Of a DNA stretch of 34,322 nt, positions 27,124 to 34,322 are shown in pieces (position 1 is the first letter of the stretch; every line of letters starts with the position of its first letter). This stretch comes from Schlesneria paludicola DSM 18645. Lineage in GTDB: Bacteria > Planctomycetota > Planctomycetia > Planctomycetales > Planctomycetaceae. A program made the translations under genes and the position numbers. The stretch spans positions 1 through 34,322 of the forward strand of contig CAMBQP010000040.1 of NCBI GenBank assembly GCA_945869955.1, given 5' to 3'. The notes under the pieces were generated by a model, which did not search any database, was not told the DNA's origin, and saw nothing but the letters and a program-made list of their open reading frames with translations.

Positions 27124-27303
27124 TCAAGTTGTGGGAATCTTTGCGGCAACATTCGTGAACATTGTCTTCAGGTTCCCGCCAAGAAGTGTCAAAGCCGCCA
27201 CACAGCCGACGGCGATGAGCGCGACGAGTAGTCCATATTCGACCAACGCCGCTCCGTCTTCATCTCGCGACAGTTTCACCAGCAGATTCTTCATTCCGTT
27301 CAT
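27124..27303 (-). CDS. flp: Flp family type IVb pilin (first copy)
   Basis: A 59-residue Flp pilin. The leader (MNGMKNLLVKLSRDEDG) ends in the cleavage Gly and is followed by AALVEYGLLVALIAVGCVAA with Glu and Tyr at +5 and +6, then LTLLGGNLKTMFTNVAAKIP. The ATG at 27303 has GGGGA 6 nt upstream; another ATG lies at 27294. It is the first gene of the minus-strand Tad arm and very probably the most highly expressed, being the pilus subunit. The promoter must lie in the roughly 640 bp upstream. Confidence 0.93.
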   Translation of the reverse strand: MNGMKNLLVKLSRDEDGAALVEYGLLVALIAVGCVAALTLLGGNLKTMFTNVAAKIPTT

Positions 27304-27948
27304 TTTCAATCCCCTTTTTTGTTTGCATTACCTGATTTCGGCCCAGAGGTGCACAACTGTGACATACGCCTGGTACGAGTCGGTAACAAATGTTTCGTGC
27401 CCAAAGCACATTGCCTTGAGTTATCACTGAAAAAGGTAATAGCAGGATTCATGCCAATCGTTTGGCAATTAAGGTTCGAAAATCAAGAAGGTGTCAAAAT
27501 AACGAGATTGTGCCGGATATGAGACGGTCGCATCGATCTTTGATCTGTTAGCTTAAGATGATTTCTCGGTTCGAGGGGGGGGGATGAGGGTATTGGCGAT
27601 ATTTTTTTCAATCGGTCGCCGTTGGGACGTTGTTCGACTGGCGGAAAAATTGCAATTGATGTGTTTTCGACGACGTGCCATTTGAATTGCAGCGATCCTT
27701 CACCGAGGAGTGAGCGGAATGGATGCAGGGGTTGACGTGAAATCAACGGGAAATGCGGCACATGGCGAGCGTCGTGGTCAGCGGAGAGATGCTGATCCGT
27801 TCGGTGGCTGCAAGAAGCTTGCCACGATTGTTCATCCGACTGAATGAGAGCTGGGTTCGCGGGAAAGCTGGAAATTTCCAACCTTCAGGAGCAAAGAGTG
27901 GATGAAAAACGTTTGATCAATCGAATGGTTTATCGCCAGTGTCTGGGT
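27304..27948. other. Intergenic region upstream of flp, with a small operator-like inverted repeat
   Basis: About 645 bp without a convincing gene. It should hold the flp promoter. A perfect inverted repeat TGCCAA-TCGT-TTGGCA is at 27452-27467, about 150 bp upstream of the flp start, a plausible regulator site. A G9 run is present near 27578-27586. No sigma-54 or sigma-70 box was found with confidence. Confidence 0.45.
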
Positions 27949-28368
27949 TCATGCGTGAGTGGCTTCGTGTAACGAGCCGTAACCCGTTCTGGAGTTATTC
28001 CAGGCCAGGAATTCTAACTGGCTGATAAAAGGCAAGAGTTCCTTGATCGATTTTGGTCGAGACAACTGGAAACTGGAAGGGGTCGAGAATTCTTGGAAAT
28101 TGCAGCTGCCGTTTGCCTCATGGACGACCACCACCGTAGGTTGGGGGAACCGCTTTTCGGTTCTTAGCCAATCCATGATACCCTCGGCACCACCCCACAA
28201 AAGATTCGGCCCCAGAACCAGAAATGATGGTTGCAGCAACCGGATCTCGTGCAGGCACTGTAAACCATCGGTGGCAATTGCACTCTGATAGCCGCGTGAT
28301 GCCAAGCACCTCTGCATCGCTTCAACGAGGCCTCGTTCATGATCAGCAATCAGCATTCTGGGCTTCAT
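27949..28368 (-). CDS. Degenerate response-regulator receiver-domain protein
   Basis: A 139-residue stand-alone receiver-like protein. The fold pattern is clear: MLIADHERGLVEAMQRCLAS (beta-1/helix-1, acidic pair reduced to Asp9-His10-Glu11), GYQSAIATDGLQCLHEIRLL, then PSFLVLGPNLLWGGAEGIMD, where the phosphoacceptor Asp is replaced by Gly53, PTVVVVHEANG, and FQLSRPKSIKELLPFI, in which the conserved Lys of the K-P motif is Arg. It therefore should not be phosphorylated in the usual way and may be a pseudo-receiver or a decaying gene. It has no output domain. It lies about 650 bp upstream of the first flp gene on the same strand, so a role in controlling the Tad locus is possible but unproven. 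The ATG at 28368 has a weak purine-rich upstream sequence. Confidence 0.7.
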   Translation of the reverse strand: MKPRMLIADHERGLVEAMQRCLASRGYQSAIATDGLQCLHEIRLLQPSFLVLGPNLLWGGAEGIMDWLRTEKRFPQPTVVVVHEANGSCNFQEFSTPSSFQLSRPKSIKELLPFISQLEFLAWNNSRTGYGSLHEATHA

Positions 28369-29756
28369 CTGTCATTCTCTCTGGTAAAAATCAGGTGGTG
28401 TTGGCGGACGCTCTTCCCGAAATGATGGCCATGTGTCGCTTCCAAAGACATCGGCAAGTGACCAGCATGGAGATAGCAGACCGCAGATCTTGTGCCGTCG
28501 AGTTTTGGCCTCTGCGGTTTTTTCTGAGCCGCAGCGATGACTCGGAAAAGGTGCAAACCTTGTCAGATGGCAAGGGATTTGTTGATCTCGAGTCGTCAGT
28601 GTTTTTTCAGGGGCATGTCCACGCTTTGAAATCTCTTTTTCAAGCTCACTTGCAAGCCGGGAAAGTGGTAACGATTTTCCAGGTGACTGGTTTTCGCCAG
28701 CGGAAATCGGTCCAGTCGAACGGGAAATCACGTTGGCAGGGATGGTGCAACCGGCTGCTGCGGGAATGCCTGTTTCCACGGAATTCTGCTGCTCGAGAAC
28801 GCGGTGCGATGAAGTCCAGGCGAATCCCCATCGAGTTGCCTGACGCAGACTGATCGGAAAAACAATCAGGACTCAAGTCGGCACGTTCTGGCCTGTTCGC
28901 ATTCGGGAAGCCTGTTGATCGGATGAGACGGCACTGTGGGCTTGGGCTCCGTATGCGGGCTGAATCCGATCCTCGCGGCTACGGCCGAAACGCTCAGAAA
29001 AAACGAGAAGACTGCGGTTAGAAGACTGTGGTGAAAGGGAATCCATTTGGCGTCCCGACTGTCTTATCGAGATCCTTTCCGACATACCCGTTCCTCAGGA
29101 ACTCAGCACGGAAACCATCCGATCCTCAAATGGTGTGCAGCCGGGAGGTGTCATAGACCTGCTTCCTCGGTGCGGACCACCTCGTGGCCCCGATCGGGTA
29201 ACTTGCCATCCCACCGGGCCCGATGCTCGATGGCGTGTCGCCACCGAAGCTTACGCCCCCCTGGCTGGCGAATTCTGATCGGTCCCATCGCCGGACGGAC
29301 GGCTGGCTGCTCGCTCAACGGGGGCACGGTCTTCTGCTCAGTTTGAGACTGAGCAGTCTGTTGAAAAAGGGGGATAGGGACCGCGCACTGCGGATCATTG
29401 CAGTCGATTTTTGATTTCGGTCGGAGCCAGTCTCCTCGAGTTTTTCCCAGCATCCAAGCCATCCGGATTTTCACGACTTGGCTACGGAATTGCCACCTGA
29501 TTGTGAGCTTTCGCCTTGATTTTGGGTGGCGTCAGGGGGTGTTGCGGGGTGCAATCAAATCGGAGACGGGTTCTGCGATCCGAACGGATTCGTGATGAAT
29601 CGGGAAATTTTGTTGTCGTCAAATCTCAACCGACTATATTTCTCAAACGTCTTGAGTCTGTGGCGCCTTGGTTAAATGACGACAGTTCATTTCGAAACGA
29701 TCGCGTCAAGAAGCGTTCAATGATCAGGGGCCCCCAGAGGAAGGCTGGCTTCTCAA
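28369..29756. other. Gene-poor region of about 1.4 kb
   Basis: No reading frame here could be supported. Open frames of 60 to 200 codons exist on both strands, but they lack conserved motifs, overlap each other antisense and start inside the receiver-like gene or without ribosome binding sites. A stretch on the minus strand at about 28391-28500 faintly resembles a BON domain (VTCRC, IISGRAS) but is interrupted by a stop. It also contains the small hairpin at 29334-29356. It could be decayed coding DNA or long regulatory sequence. Confidence 0.5.
29334..29356. repeat. Hairpin, 8-bp arms
   Basis: CTGCTCAG, loop TTTGAGA, CTGAGCAG, a perfect 8-bp inverted repeat, followed by TCTGTTGAAAAAGGGG. 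The tail resembles sequence sometimes seen at insertion-sequence ends, but no transposase remnant was identified nearby. Confidence 0.4.
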
Positions 29757-30731
29757 ATGATAAAAGACATGCGATATGAACTGCTGCGACTGATTGTCGA
29801 ATCAGAAGTTGACGACGGCGAAATTTTGGGTTTAAGTCAGCTCAGCAAAATCGAGTCCAGTTTTATTCCTGGTCTCATCGACTGTCTTGCCGATTCGGAT
29901 TGGCTGATCCGAAGGCATGCGATTCAAATTCTCGGGAATTCCCGTCCAGAATCCGATGCGGCGTTGCCTGCACTCATCGAGTCCCTCGACGACGAGAACG
30001 AAACCGTGCGAGAAACTGCACTTTCCGTACTTCCCTGTTTCGGGTCGTTGGCTATCGATGCAATTCCTTATCTCGAGGACTGGTCTCAAATCGATGACGA
30101 GGCGCTGGCATTACGGGCAGCGATTCTGATCGTCAAACTTGATCCGACACGAGTTGACGCCATGATTCGCGTGCGAGATGCTATCAGGAGCGACGCAAAG
30201 GAAGCGCGAGATTTGGCACTGCAGTTTCTGAGCGATCAACGCGAATCATTGCCATTTGACGAAGACCAATTTAAGACCGCAGTCCGAAATGGATGGCAAT
30301 ACCTGGCACCCAGCCATCGTGTCGACTGGTCGTGTCATCTTCAGCAGGATGTCTGGTACATCAATCTGGCTCCCGTGTATCAACTGGTGTTGGGACAGGT
30401 AAAGCAAGAGAAAATCTGGGCTCATTTCCGCTTCGATGTCGCCGAATTCGCCAAGCAGCCTGGAATTCTCGTGAATTCCGTCGAAACTCGAAATCAGCGA
30501 CCGCGAAATCACAAACAGGCTGAACGGGTGACTCCGTGCAAGACCGTCTCTGGTCAATTTTTCGGCGAAATGTTCGTGTTGAATCTCTATCCCAGGCCGT
30601 TTGAAGATTCTGAATGTCGGGAATCGGTCAACATCTTATCCATGGAGATCACGTCAATCGACACGGTAAACGACGATGGGGAAGAAGATGAGGGGCTGAA
30701 CAGTTTTGGTTGGGGGATGGGTTCTCTTTGA
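29757..30731 (+). CDS. HEAT-repeat protein with unknown C-terminal domain
   Basis: A 324-residue soluble protein. Residues about 20-165 form HEAT-like repeats of the PBS-lyase type: IPGLIDCLADSDWLIRRHAI, LPALIESLDDENETVRETAL and a third weaker unit (AIPYLEDWSQIDDEALALRA). From about 170 a domain I do not recognise follows, rich in Trp, Tyr and Phe (WQYLAPSHRVDWSCHLQQDV, WYINLAPVYQLVLGQVKQEK) and ending in an acidic stretch (DTVNDDGEEDEG). No signal peptide or TM segment is seen. The ATG at 29757 has a GAGGAAGG purine stretch rather far upstream; the ATG at 29769 is an alternative. HEAT repeats usually mediate protein contacts. No clear functional link with the Tad or photolyase neighbours is visible, and it is 240 bp upstream of the photolyase gene. 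Confidence 0.78.
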   Translation: MIKDMRYELLRLIVESEVDDGEILGLSQLSKIESSFIPGLIDCLADSDWLIRRHAIQILGNSRPESDAALPALIESLDDENETVRETALSVLPCFGSLAIDAIPYLEDWSQIDDEALALRAAILIVKLDPTRVDAMIRVRDAIRSDAKEARDLALQFLSDQRESLPFDEDQFKTAVRNGWQYLAPSHRVDWSCHLQQDVWYINLAPVYQLVLGQVKQEKIWAHFRFDVAEFAKQPGILVNSVETRNQRPRNHKQAERVTPCKTVSGQFFGEMFVLNLYPRPFEDSECRESVNILSMEITSIDTVNDDGEEDEGLNSFGWGMGSL

Positions 30732-30972
30732 GTGCGAAGTGCTGTGGATCGCATTCGAATCAAACTGAGCGAGGGAGAGTTCCGATACAATTCGGCTGGG
30801 TCTGCACCGCATCTCATCAATCGAGCAAATTTCAATCAGGATGGGGCAAATCATTGTCAACGAAAACCCTCATCCGATTTGGCCAAAAAGCAGGGGTGAT
30901 CGTCGCGAACTTAGGTGAGTGCCTCCGAATCGTGCCTGTGCTCGGTCCAATGTCGGGAAGGCGATGGCGCAG

Positions 30973-32514
30973 ATGCGAATGACCGTGGTCTGGTGGATCA
31001 AGCGGGATGCACGACTGGCGGACAACGCATGCCTGGTCGAAGCCGACCGACTCGGTGCGGCGGTAATTCCGCTGTTCTGTGTGGAACCAACGATGATTGC
31101 CGCCGATGATTGTTCTGACATGCACCTCAACGCGCAGTTCCAGGCCGTGAGCGGGTTACGTCAGGAATTTCGGAATCGCGGAGCAGACCTGCTCATCGCA
31201 CACGGAGAGATGGTTGAGAAAATCGCAAAGTTGCATCGGTTAATGCCGTTCACCCACCTTTTTAGCCACGAAGAGATTGGGAACAACCTTTCGTTCCGCC
31301 GAGACCGCGCGGTCGCCGCTTGGTGCCGAGAACAGGGGGTCGTGTACCGTGAATTTCCCCAGTCGAGTGTTCGCCGCGGCGGAGTGAATCGAGATCGCCT
31401 TCATCGACAATGGACCGATCGAATCGTAGGACAGAAACCTTACTCCGTTCCGGCGATCCGCTTTCCCGATGGCGTGCGACCGCTGTGCGCCTCGACCGGC
31501 TTTCCGAAACTGGCCGCGTTCACGCACAAAGCGTCTTGGCAACCGGTCAGCGAAGCCGACGCCCAGACAACGCTCACCGATTTTTTAGCCCGTCGAGGTT
31601 ACCGTTACCGAGGGGGGATTAGTTCGCCGAATACGGCGTTCACCGCCGGATCGCGATTGAGCGTTCACTTGGCTTGGGGGACGATCACAGTCCGGCAATT
31701 ATGGCACGCGACGCAAGAGAGACTCTCGACTCTCGACCCGGCCGACCCGGAATCGGACCGCTGGAAAAAGAGCTTAAGGGGGTTCGTCAGCAGATTGCAC
31801 TGGCGTGACCACTTCGTCCAGCGGCTTGAATCCGAATCCGATCTCGAATTCCAAAGCATCCACCCAAGCTATCGCGATGTCCCCTACGAGAACAATGAAC
31901 GTCTGCATTTCGCCTGGTGTAGCGGACTGACCGGGTACCCGTTGGTGGACGCCGTGATGCGGTGCCTAGCGGCAACCGGCTTTGTGAACTTTCGCATGCG
32001 AGCGATGGTCGTCAGCTTTGCCTGCCACGTCCTGCATCTGGACTGGCGACTCATCCACCCGTATCTCGCCCGCGTGTTCCGCGATTATGATCCCGGAATT
32101 CATCTCAGCCAACTCCAAATGCAGGCGGGAGTCGTCGGTTGGAATGCGATCCGAGTGTATAACCCCACCAAACAGCTAACCGACTGGGACCGCGATTGCC
32201 GGTTCGTGAAGCAATGGCTGCCCGAACTGCGGGGCGTTCCTGCTGATCGCATCGTCGCCAGTGATGATTTACCGAACTACCCGCCACCCGTCGTCCCGTT
32301 TGCGCCGCGAGCCAAGTGGATGACCGACCTGCTTTACGCCGTCCGAAAGTCGGCCGAGTCGAAGGCCGAAACGCCAGCGGTGTATCGCCGACACGGCTCC
32401 CGCAAGAAAACGCGCACGGGCCGTAAGGCTTTGAAGCGACCACCCGTCGATCGTCAACAGTCTCTTTTCGACACGGACTCTGACACCGACATAGCCCCCG
32501 AGATCCACTCATAA
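30973..32514 (+). CDS. phr: Photolyase/cryptochrome family FAD-binding protein
   Basis: A 513-residue photolyase/cryptochrome. Photolyases use light to reverse UV pyrimidine dimers. The N-terminal alpha/beta photolyase domain begins TVVWWIKRDARLADN (compare W.RRDLRL.DN). The C-terminal FAD-binding domain shows RLHWRDHFVQRLE, WCSGLTGYPLVDAVMRCLAA, TGFVNFRMRAMVVSFACHVL, LDWRLIHPYLARVFRDYDPG and NPTKQLTDWDRDCRF, all standard FAD-contact and helix motifs. A basic, disordered-looking tail (SRKKTRTGRKALKR) follows. The start is uncertain among ATGs at 30964, 30973 and 30979; 30973 has GGGAAGG 11 nt upstream. The stop overlaps the start of the next photolyase gene as TAATG, so translation is probably coupled. 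CPD versus (6-4) specificity cannot be set from sequence alone. Confidence 0.9.
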   Translation: MRMTVVWWIKRDARLADNACLVEADRLGAAVIPLFCVEPTMIAADDCSDMHLNAQFQAVSGLRQEFRNRGADLLIAHGEMVEKIAKLHRLMPFTHLFSHEEIGNNLSFRRDRAVAAWCREQGVVYREFPQSSVRRGGVNRDRLHRQWTDRIVGQKPYSVPAIRFPDGVRPLCASTGFPKLAAFTHKASWQPVSEADAQTTLTDFLARRGYRYRGGISSPNTAFTAGSRLSVHLAWGTITVRQLWHATQERLSTLDPADPESDRWKKSLRGFVSRLHWRDHFVQRLESESDLEFQSIHPSYRDVPYENNERLHFAWCSGLTGYPLVDAVMRCLAATGFVNFRMRAMVVSFACHVLHLDWRLIHPYLARVFRDYDPGIHLSQLQMQAGVVGWNAIRVYNPTKQLTDWDRDCRFVKQWLPELRGVPADRIVASDDLPNYPPPVVPFAPRAKWMTDLLYAVRKSAESKAETPAVYRRHGSRKKTRTGRKALKRPPVDRQQSLFDTDSDTDIAPEIHS

Positions 32515-33965
32515 TGCGTACCGCGGCATTGATTTACCCTCACCAATTATTTGAACAACACCCGGCGCTGATCGGTGCCGACATGGTCTTCCTGGTGGAA
32601 GATCCATTGTTCTTTCGCCAATACTCGTTTCATCAACTAAAACTTCTGTTGCACCGGGCGACGATGCGGCGATACGCCGAGCAACTTCCCCAAGCCATCA
32701 TCGTCGAATCCCAACAACTCGAATCCACGGGTGAAATCGCGGCGGTGGTGAAAAAGGCGAAATGCACGCACATTCAAGTCGTTGATCCCAGTGACGACTG
32801 GCTGTTGCGTCGACTGACCAGCGCCTGTTTGGCTCACAAACTTCCGCTGAAGGTGCTACCTGACCCCCATTTCTTGACATCACGAACGATCATTGAGAAG
32901 TACGTCGCGGGGAAAACGAAGCTGTTCTTCACAGACTTCTATATCGAGCAGCGCAAACGCTTGGGAATCTTGATGGACCATGGCAAACCGATAGGCGAGA
33001 AGTGGAGTTTCGATTCAGAGAATCGCAAAAAGCTGCCGAAGGGGGTCGTTCCCCCGTCCCCAAAATTGCCGCCGCAAAATGAGTGGGTCATGAAAGCCCG
33101 CGAGTCTGTCCGGACGGAATTTGGCAATAACTTGGGCGAGGATACGGCATTCGCATATCCGACCACTCATGCGGAATCCAAAGCGTGGTTGGACGATTTT
33201 CTCGAGCATCGCTTTGCCGACTTTGGTCAGTATGAGGATGCCATCTCCAGTCGTGAAACCGTGCTGTTCCACGCAGTAATCACCCCCATGCTCAACATTG
33301 GCTTGCTCTCGCCGCGTGAGGTGGTTGATGCAACGCTCAAACACGCCGATCGTGTACCGATGAATTCTCTCGAAGGATTTCTGCGACAGGTCATCGGATG
33401 GCGCGAATTTATGCGACTGGTCTACCTCACACGCGGACGGCAACAACGGACCTGCAACTTTTGGAACTTCACGCAGCCGATGCCCAAGTCGTGTTACGAT
33501 GCGACCACCGGGATCGAACCTGTCGATCACGTGATTCGCAATTTGCTGAAAACAGGCTACTGCCACCACATCGAAAGGCTGATGGTGTTGGGGAGCTTCT
33601 TCCTGCTCTGCGAGATTCATCCGGATGCCGTCTACCGCTGGTTCATGGAGTTGTTCATTGATTCGTACGATTGGGTCATGGTGCCGAATCTCTATGGAAT
33701 GAGTCAGTACGCTGACGGTGGGGGTATGACCACAAAACCGTATGTGTCTGGAAGCAGTTACATTCTGAAAATGAGCGACCACAAAAAAGGGGCCTGGTGC
33801 CCGATCTGGGATGCTCTTTACTGGAGATTTATTGATCGCCATGCGGAGTTCTTTGCCCGTAATCCTCGCATGGCGATGATGGTCAAGATGAAGGAGAAGC
33901 TGGGCCAGAAAATGACGGTACACCACCAAGTCGCCGAAACCTTTTTGACTCGACTGCACGGGTGA
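32514..33965 (+). CDS. FeS-BCP/(6-4)-type photolyase-related protein with missing cluster cysteines
   Basis: A 483-residue member of the deoxyribodipyrimidine photolyase-related family (pfam04244 type; FeS-BCP/CryPro, founded by Agrobacterium PhrB, a (6-4) photolyase). Visible family motifs are [60 protein letters not shown] and [20 protein letters not shown]. PhrB binds a [4Fe-4S] cluster with four cysteines. Recalled and aligned by eye, the first falls on Pro336 here, the C-x-x-C pair expected after KMSDH is deleted, and only Cys429 ([14 protein letters not shown]) remains. So this protein probably lacks the cluster, as I recall some bacterial members do. The start overlaps the previous stop by one base, and the stop is 4 nt before a DUF2256 gene. 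The family is confident; substrate and cofactor content are inferred. Confidence 0.88.
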   Translation: MRTAALIYPHQLFEQHPALIGADMVFLVEDPLFFRQYSFHQLKLLLHRATMRRYAEQLPQAIIVESQQLESTGEIAAVVKKAKCTHIQVVDPSDDWLLRRLTSACLAHKLPLKVLPDPHFLTSRTIIEKYVAGKTKLFFTDFYIEQRKRLGILMDHGKPIGEKWSFDSENRKKLPKGVVPPSPKLPPQNEWVMKARESVRTEFGNNLGEDTAFAYPTTHAESKAWLDDFLEHRFADFGQYEDAISSRETVLFHAVITPMLNIGLLSPREVVDATLKHADRVPMNSLEGFLRQVIGWREFMRLVYLTRGRQQRTCNFWNFTQPMPKSCYDATTGIEPVDHVIRNLLKTGYCHHIERLMVLGSFFLLCEIHPDAVYRWFMELFIDSYDWVMVPNLYGMSQYADGGGMTTKPYVSGSSYILKMSDHKKGAWCPIWDALYWRFIDRHAEFFARNPRMAMMVKMKEKLGQKMTVHHQVAETFLTRLHG

Positions 33966-33969
33966 ACGG

Positions 33970-34137
33970 ATGCCGCCAATCAAAAAGAAATCCGAATTAC
34001 CGCAGAAGATCTGTTTGACGTGTGGCAAACCCTTCGTTTGGAGGAAGAAATGGGCTCGTGATTGGCCGCAGGTGAAATATTGTTCTGAGAGATGTCGCAG
34101 AAAACCCAACGACCCGCCCCCGTGTGCCGATCCCTGA
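33970..34137 (+). CDS. DUF2256 small zinc-ribbon-like protein
   Basis: A 55-residue protein. It begins [20 protein letters not shown] and continues with [18 protein letters not shown], then SERCRRK. Four cysteines in two pairs (C15/C18 and C38/C42) can bind zinc. This matches the DUF2256 family, small bacterial proteins often encoded beside photolyase genes. It begins 4 nt after the stop of the FeS-BCP-type photolyase gene, so it is the third gene of the same unit. A role with the photolyases, perhaps nucleic-acid binding, is inferred from this recurrent neighbourhood. Confidence 0.9.
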   Translation: MPPIKKKSELPQKICLTCGKPFVWRKKWARDWPQVKYCSERCRRKPNDPPPCADP

Positions 34138-34322
34138 GCTCGACCGATTCCTGACCCAGTCGATTCCTGACTTAAGTAGTTTGACTAAAGTCCTTTGCGC
34201 CCGCTCGTCTGAACCGATTTTCCGCTGACGAGGGATGTTTTCGGTCGTCGCCAAAACCAGTTTCCCCGTGGGCCTACCGATCTCACCTTGGTGAAAAGCA
34301 GCTGGAAAAATTCAGCGAACGA

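Noticed and set aside
27378..27400. Sigma-54-like promoter upstream of flp (GGGCACG on the minus strand)
   Set aside because: The -24 half is acceptable but the -12 TTGC half is missing at the required spacing.
27483..27881. 132-codon minus-strand open frame upstream of flp
   Set aside because: The translated sequence lacks hydrophobic patterning and similarity to any family, and it lies where a promoter region is expected.
28391..28573. Possible BON-domain gene on the minus strand, upstream of the receiver-like gene
   Set aside because: Only a faint pattern (VTCRC...IISGRAS) is visible, the frame stops right after it and no continuous frame or start could be built. It is kept only as a hint of decay.
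28224..28853. 209-codon plus-strand open frame
   Set aside because: It begins inside and antisense to the receiver-like gene, has no ribosome binding site and its translation has no recognisable motif or signal.
29151..29474. 107-codon minus-strand open frame
   Set aside because: Composition is Arg/Pro/Gln-rich without pattern, it spans a hairpin and there is no start signal.
33015..34109. Long minus-strand open frame antisense to the second photolyase
   Set aside because: It is a shadow of the photolyase gene, which has strong family motifs on the plus strand; the antisense product shows none.

Overview
The window looks like chromosomal DNA from a planctomycete (Planctomycetota). The main marker is a DUF1559 protein with a prepilin-type N-terminus and a C-terminal H-x9-DG motif, a family massively expanded in that phylum. 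Other pointers are a ClpS of divergent sequence, a very large coiled-coil and Pro/Gly-rich membrane protein, and a Tad pilus locus with extra genes of unknown function. No rRNA, tRNA, CRISPR array, intact insertion sequence or phage gene was seen. The phylum assignment is an inference from gene content.

Left part (1-10.9 kb, all minus strand): a DUF1559 pseudopilin-like protein; an exported protein of the neutral ceramidase type; an overlapping trio read in the order 1257-aa coiled-coil membrane protein, clpS, UvrA paralogue; and an M20 amidohydrolase of the ArgE/DapE type. The UvrA paralogue keeps both ATPase modules and its zinc-binding cysteines but lacks the insertion domain.

Centre (11.7-27.3 kb): a nearly complete Tad (tight adherence, Flp type IVc pilus) locus in two convergent arms. 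The plus-strand arm holds the outer-membrane and periplasmic parts: a CpaC/RcpA secretin, an exported protein with an OmpA/CpaD-like pattern, and a TadD-like TPR lipoprotein. The minus-strand arm, read right to left, holds two Flp pilins, prepilin peptidase (CpaA/TadV), CpaB/RcpC, CpaE/TadZ, CpaF/TadA ATPase, TadB, TadC, an unknown two-TM protein, two TadE-like pseudopilins, a TadG-like protein and an AAA+ ATPase with a winged-helix-like N-terminus. The arms meet tail to tail with about 22 nt between stop codons. The secretin is split by an apparent one-base deletion in a G5 tract, just before its conserved GGxFPVP motif, so as written the outer-membrane channel is broken unless the base is a sequencing error or is recoded. 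Upstream of the pilins lies a degenerate receiver-domain protein that lacks the phosphoacceptor Asp.

Right part (28.4-34.3 kb): about 1.4 kb with no convincing gene, then a HEAT-repeat protein, then a tightly packed plus-strand light-dependent DNA-repair cassette. This consists of an FAD-binding photolyase/cryptochrome, a second photolyase of the FeS-BCP/(6-4) type (pfam04244-like) that seems to have lost most of its cluster cysteines, and a 55-aa DUF2256 zinc-ribbon-like protein. The first two overlap by one base and the third starts 4 nt later.
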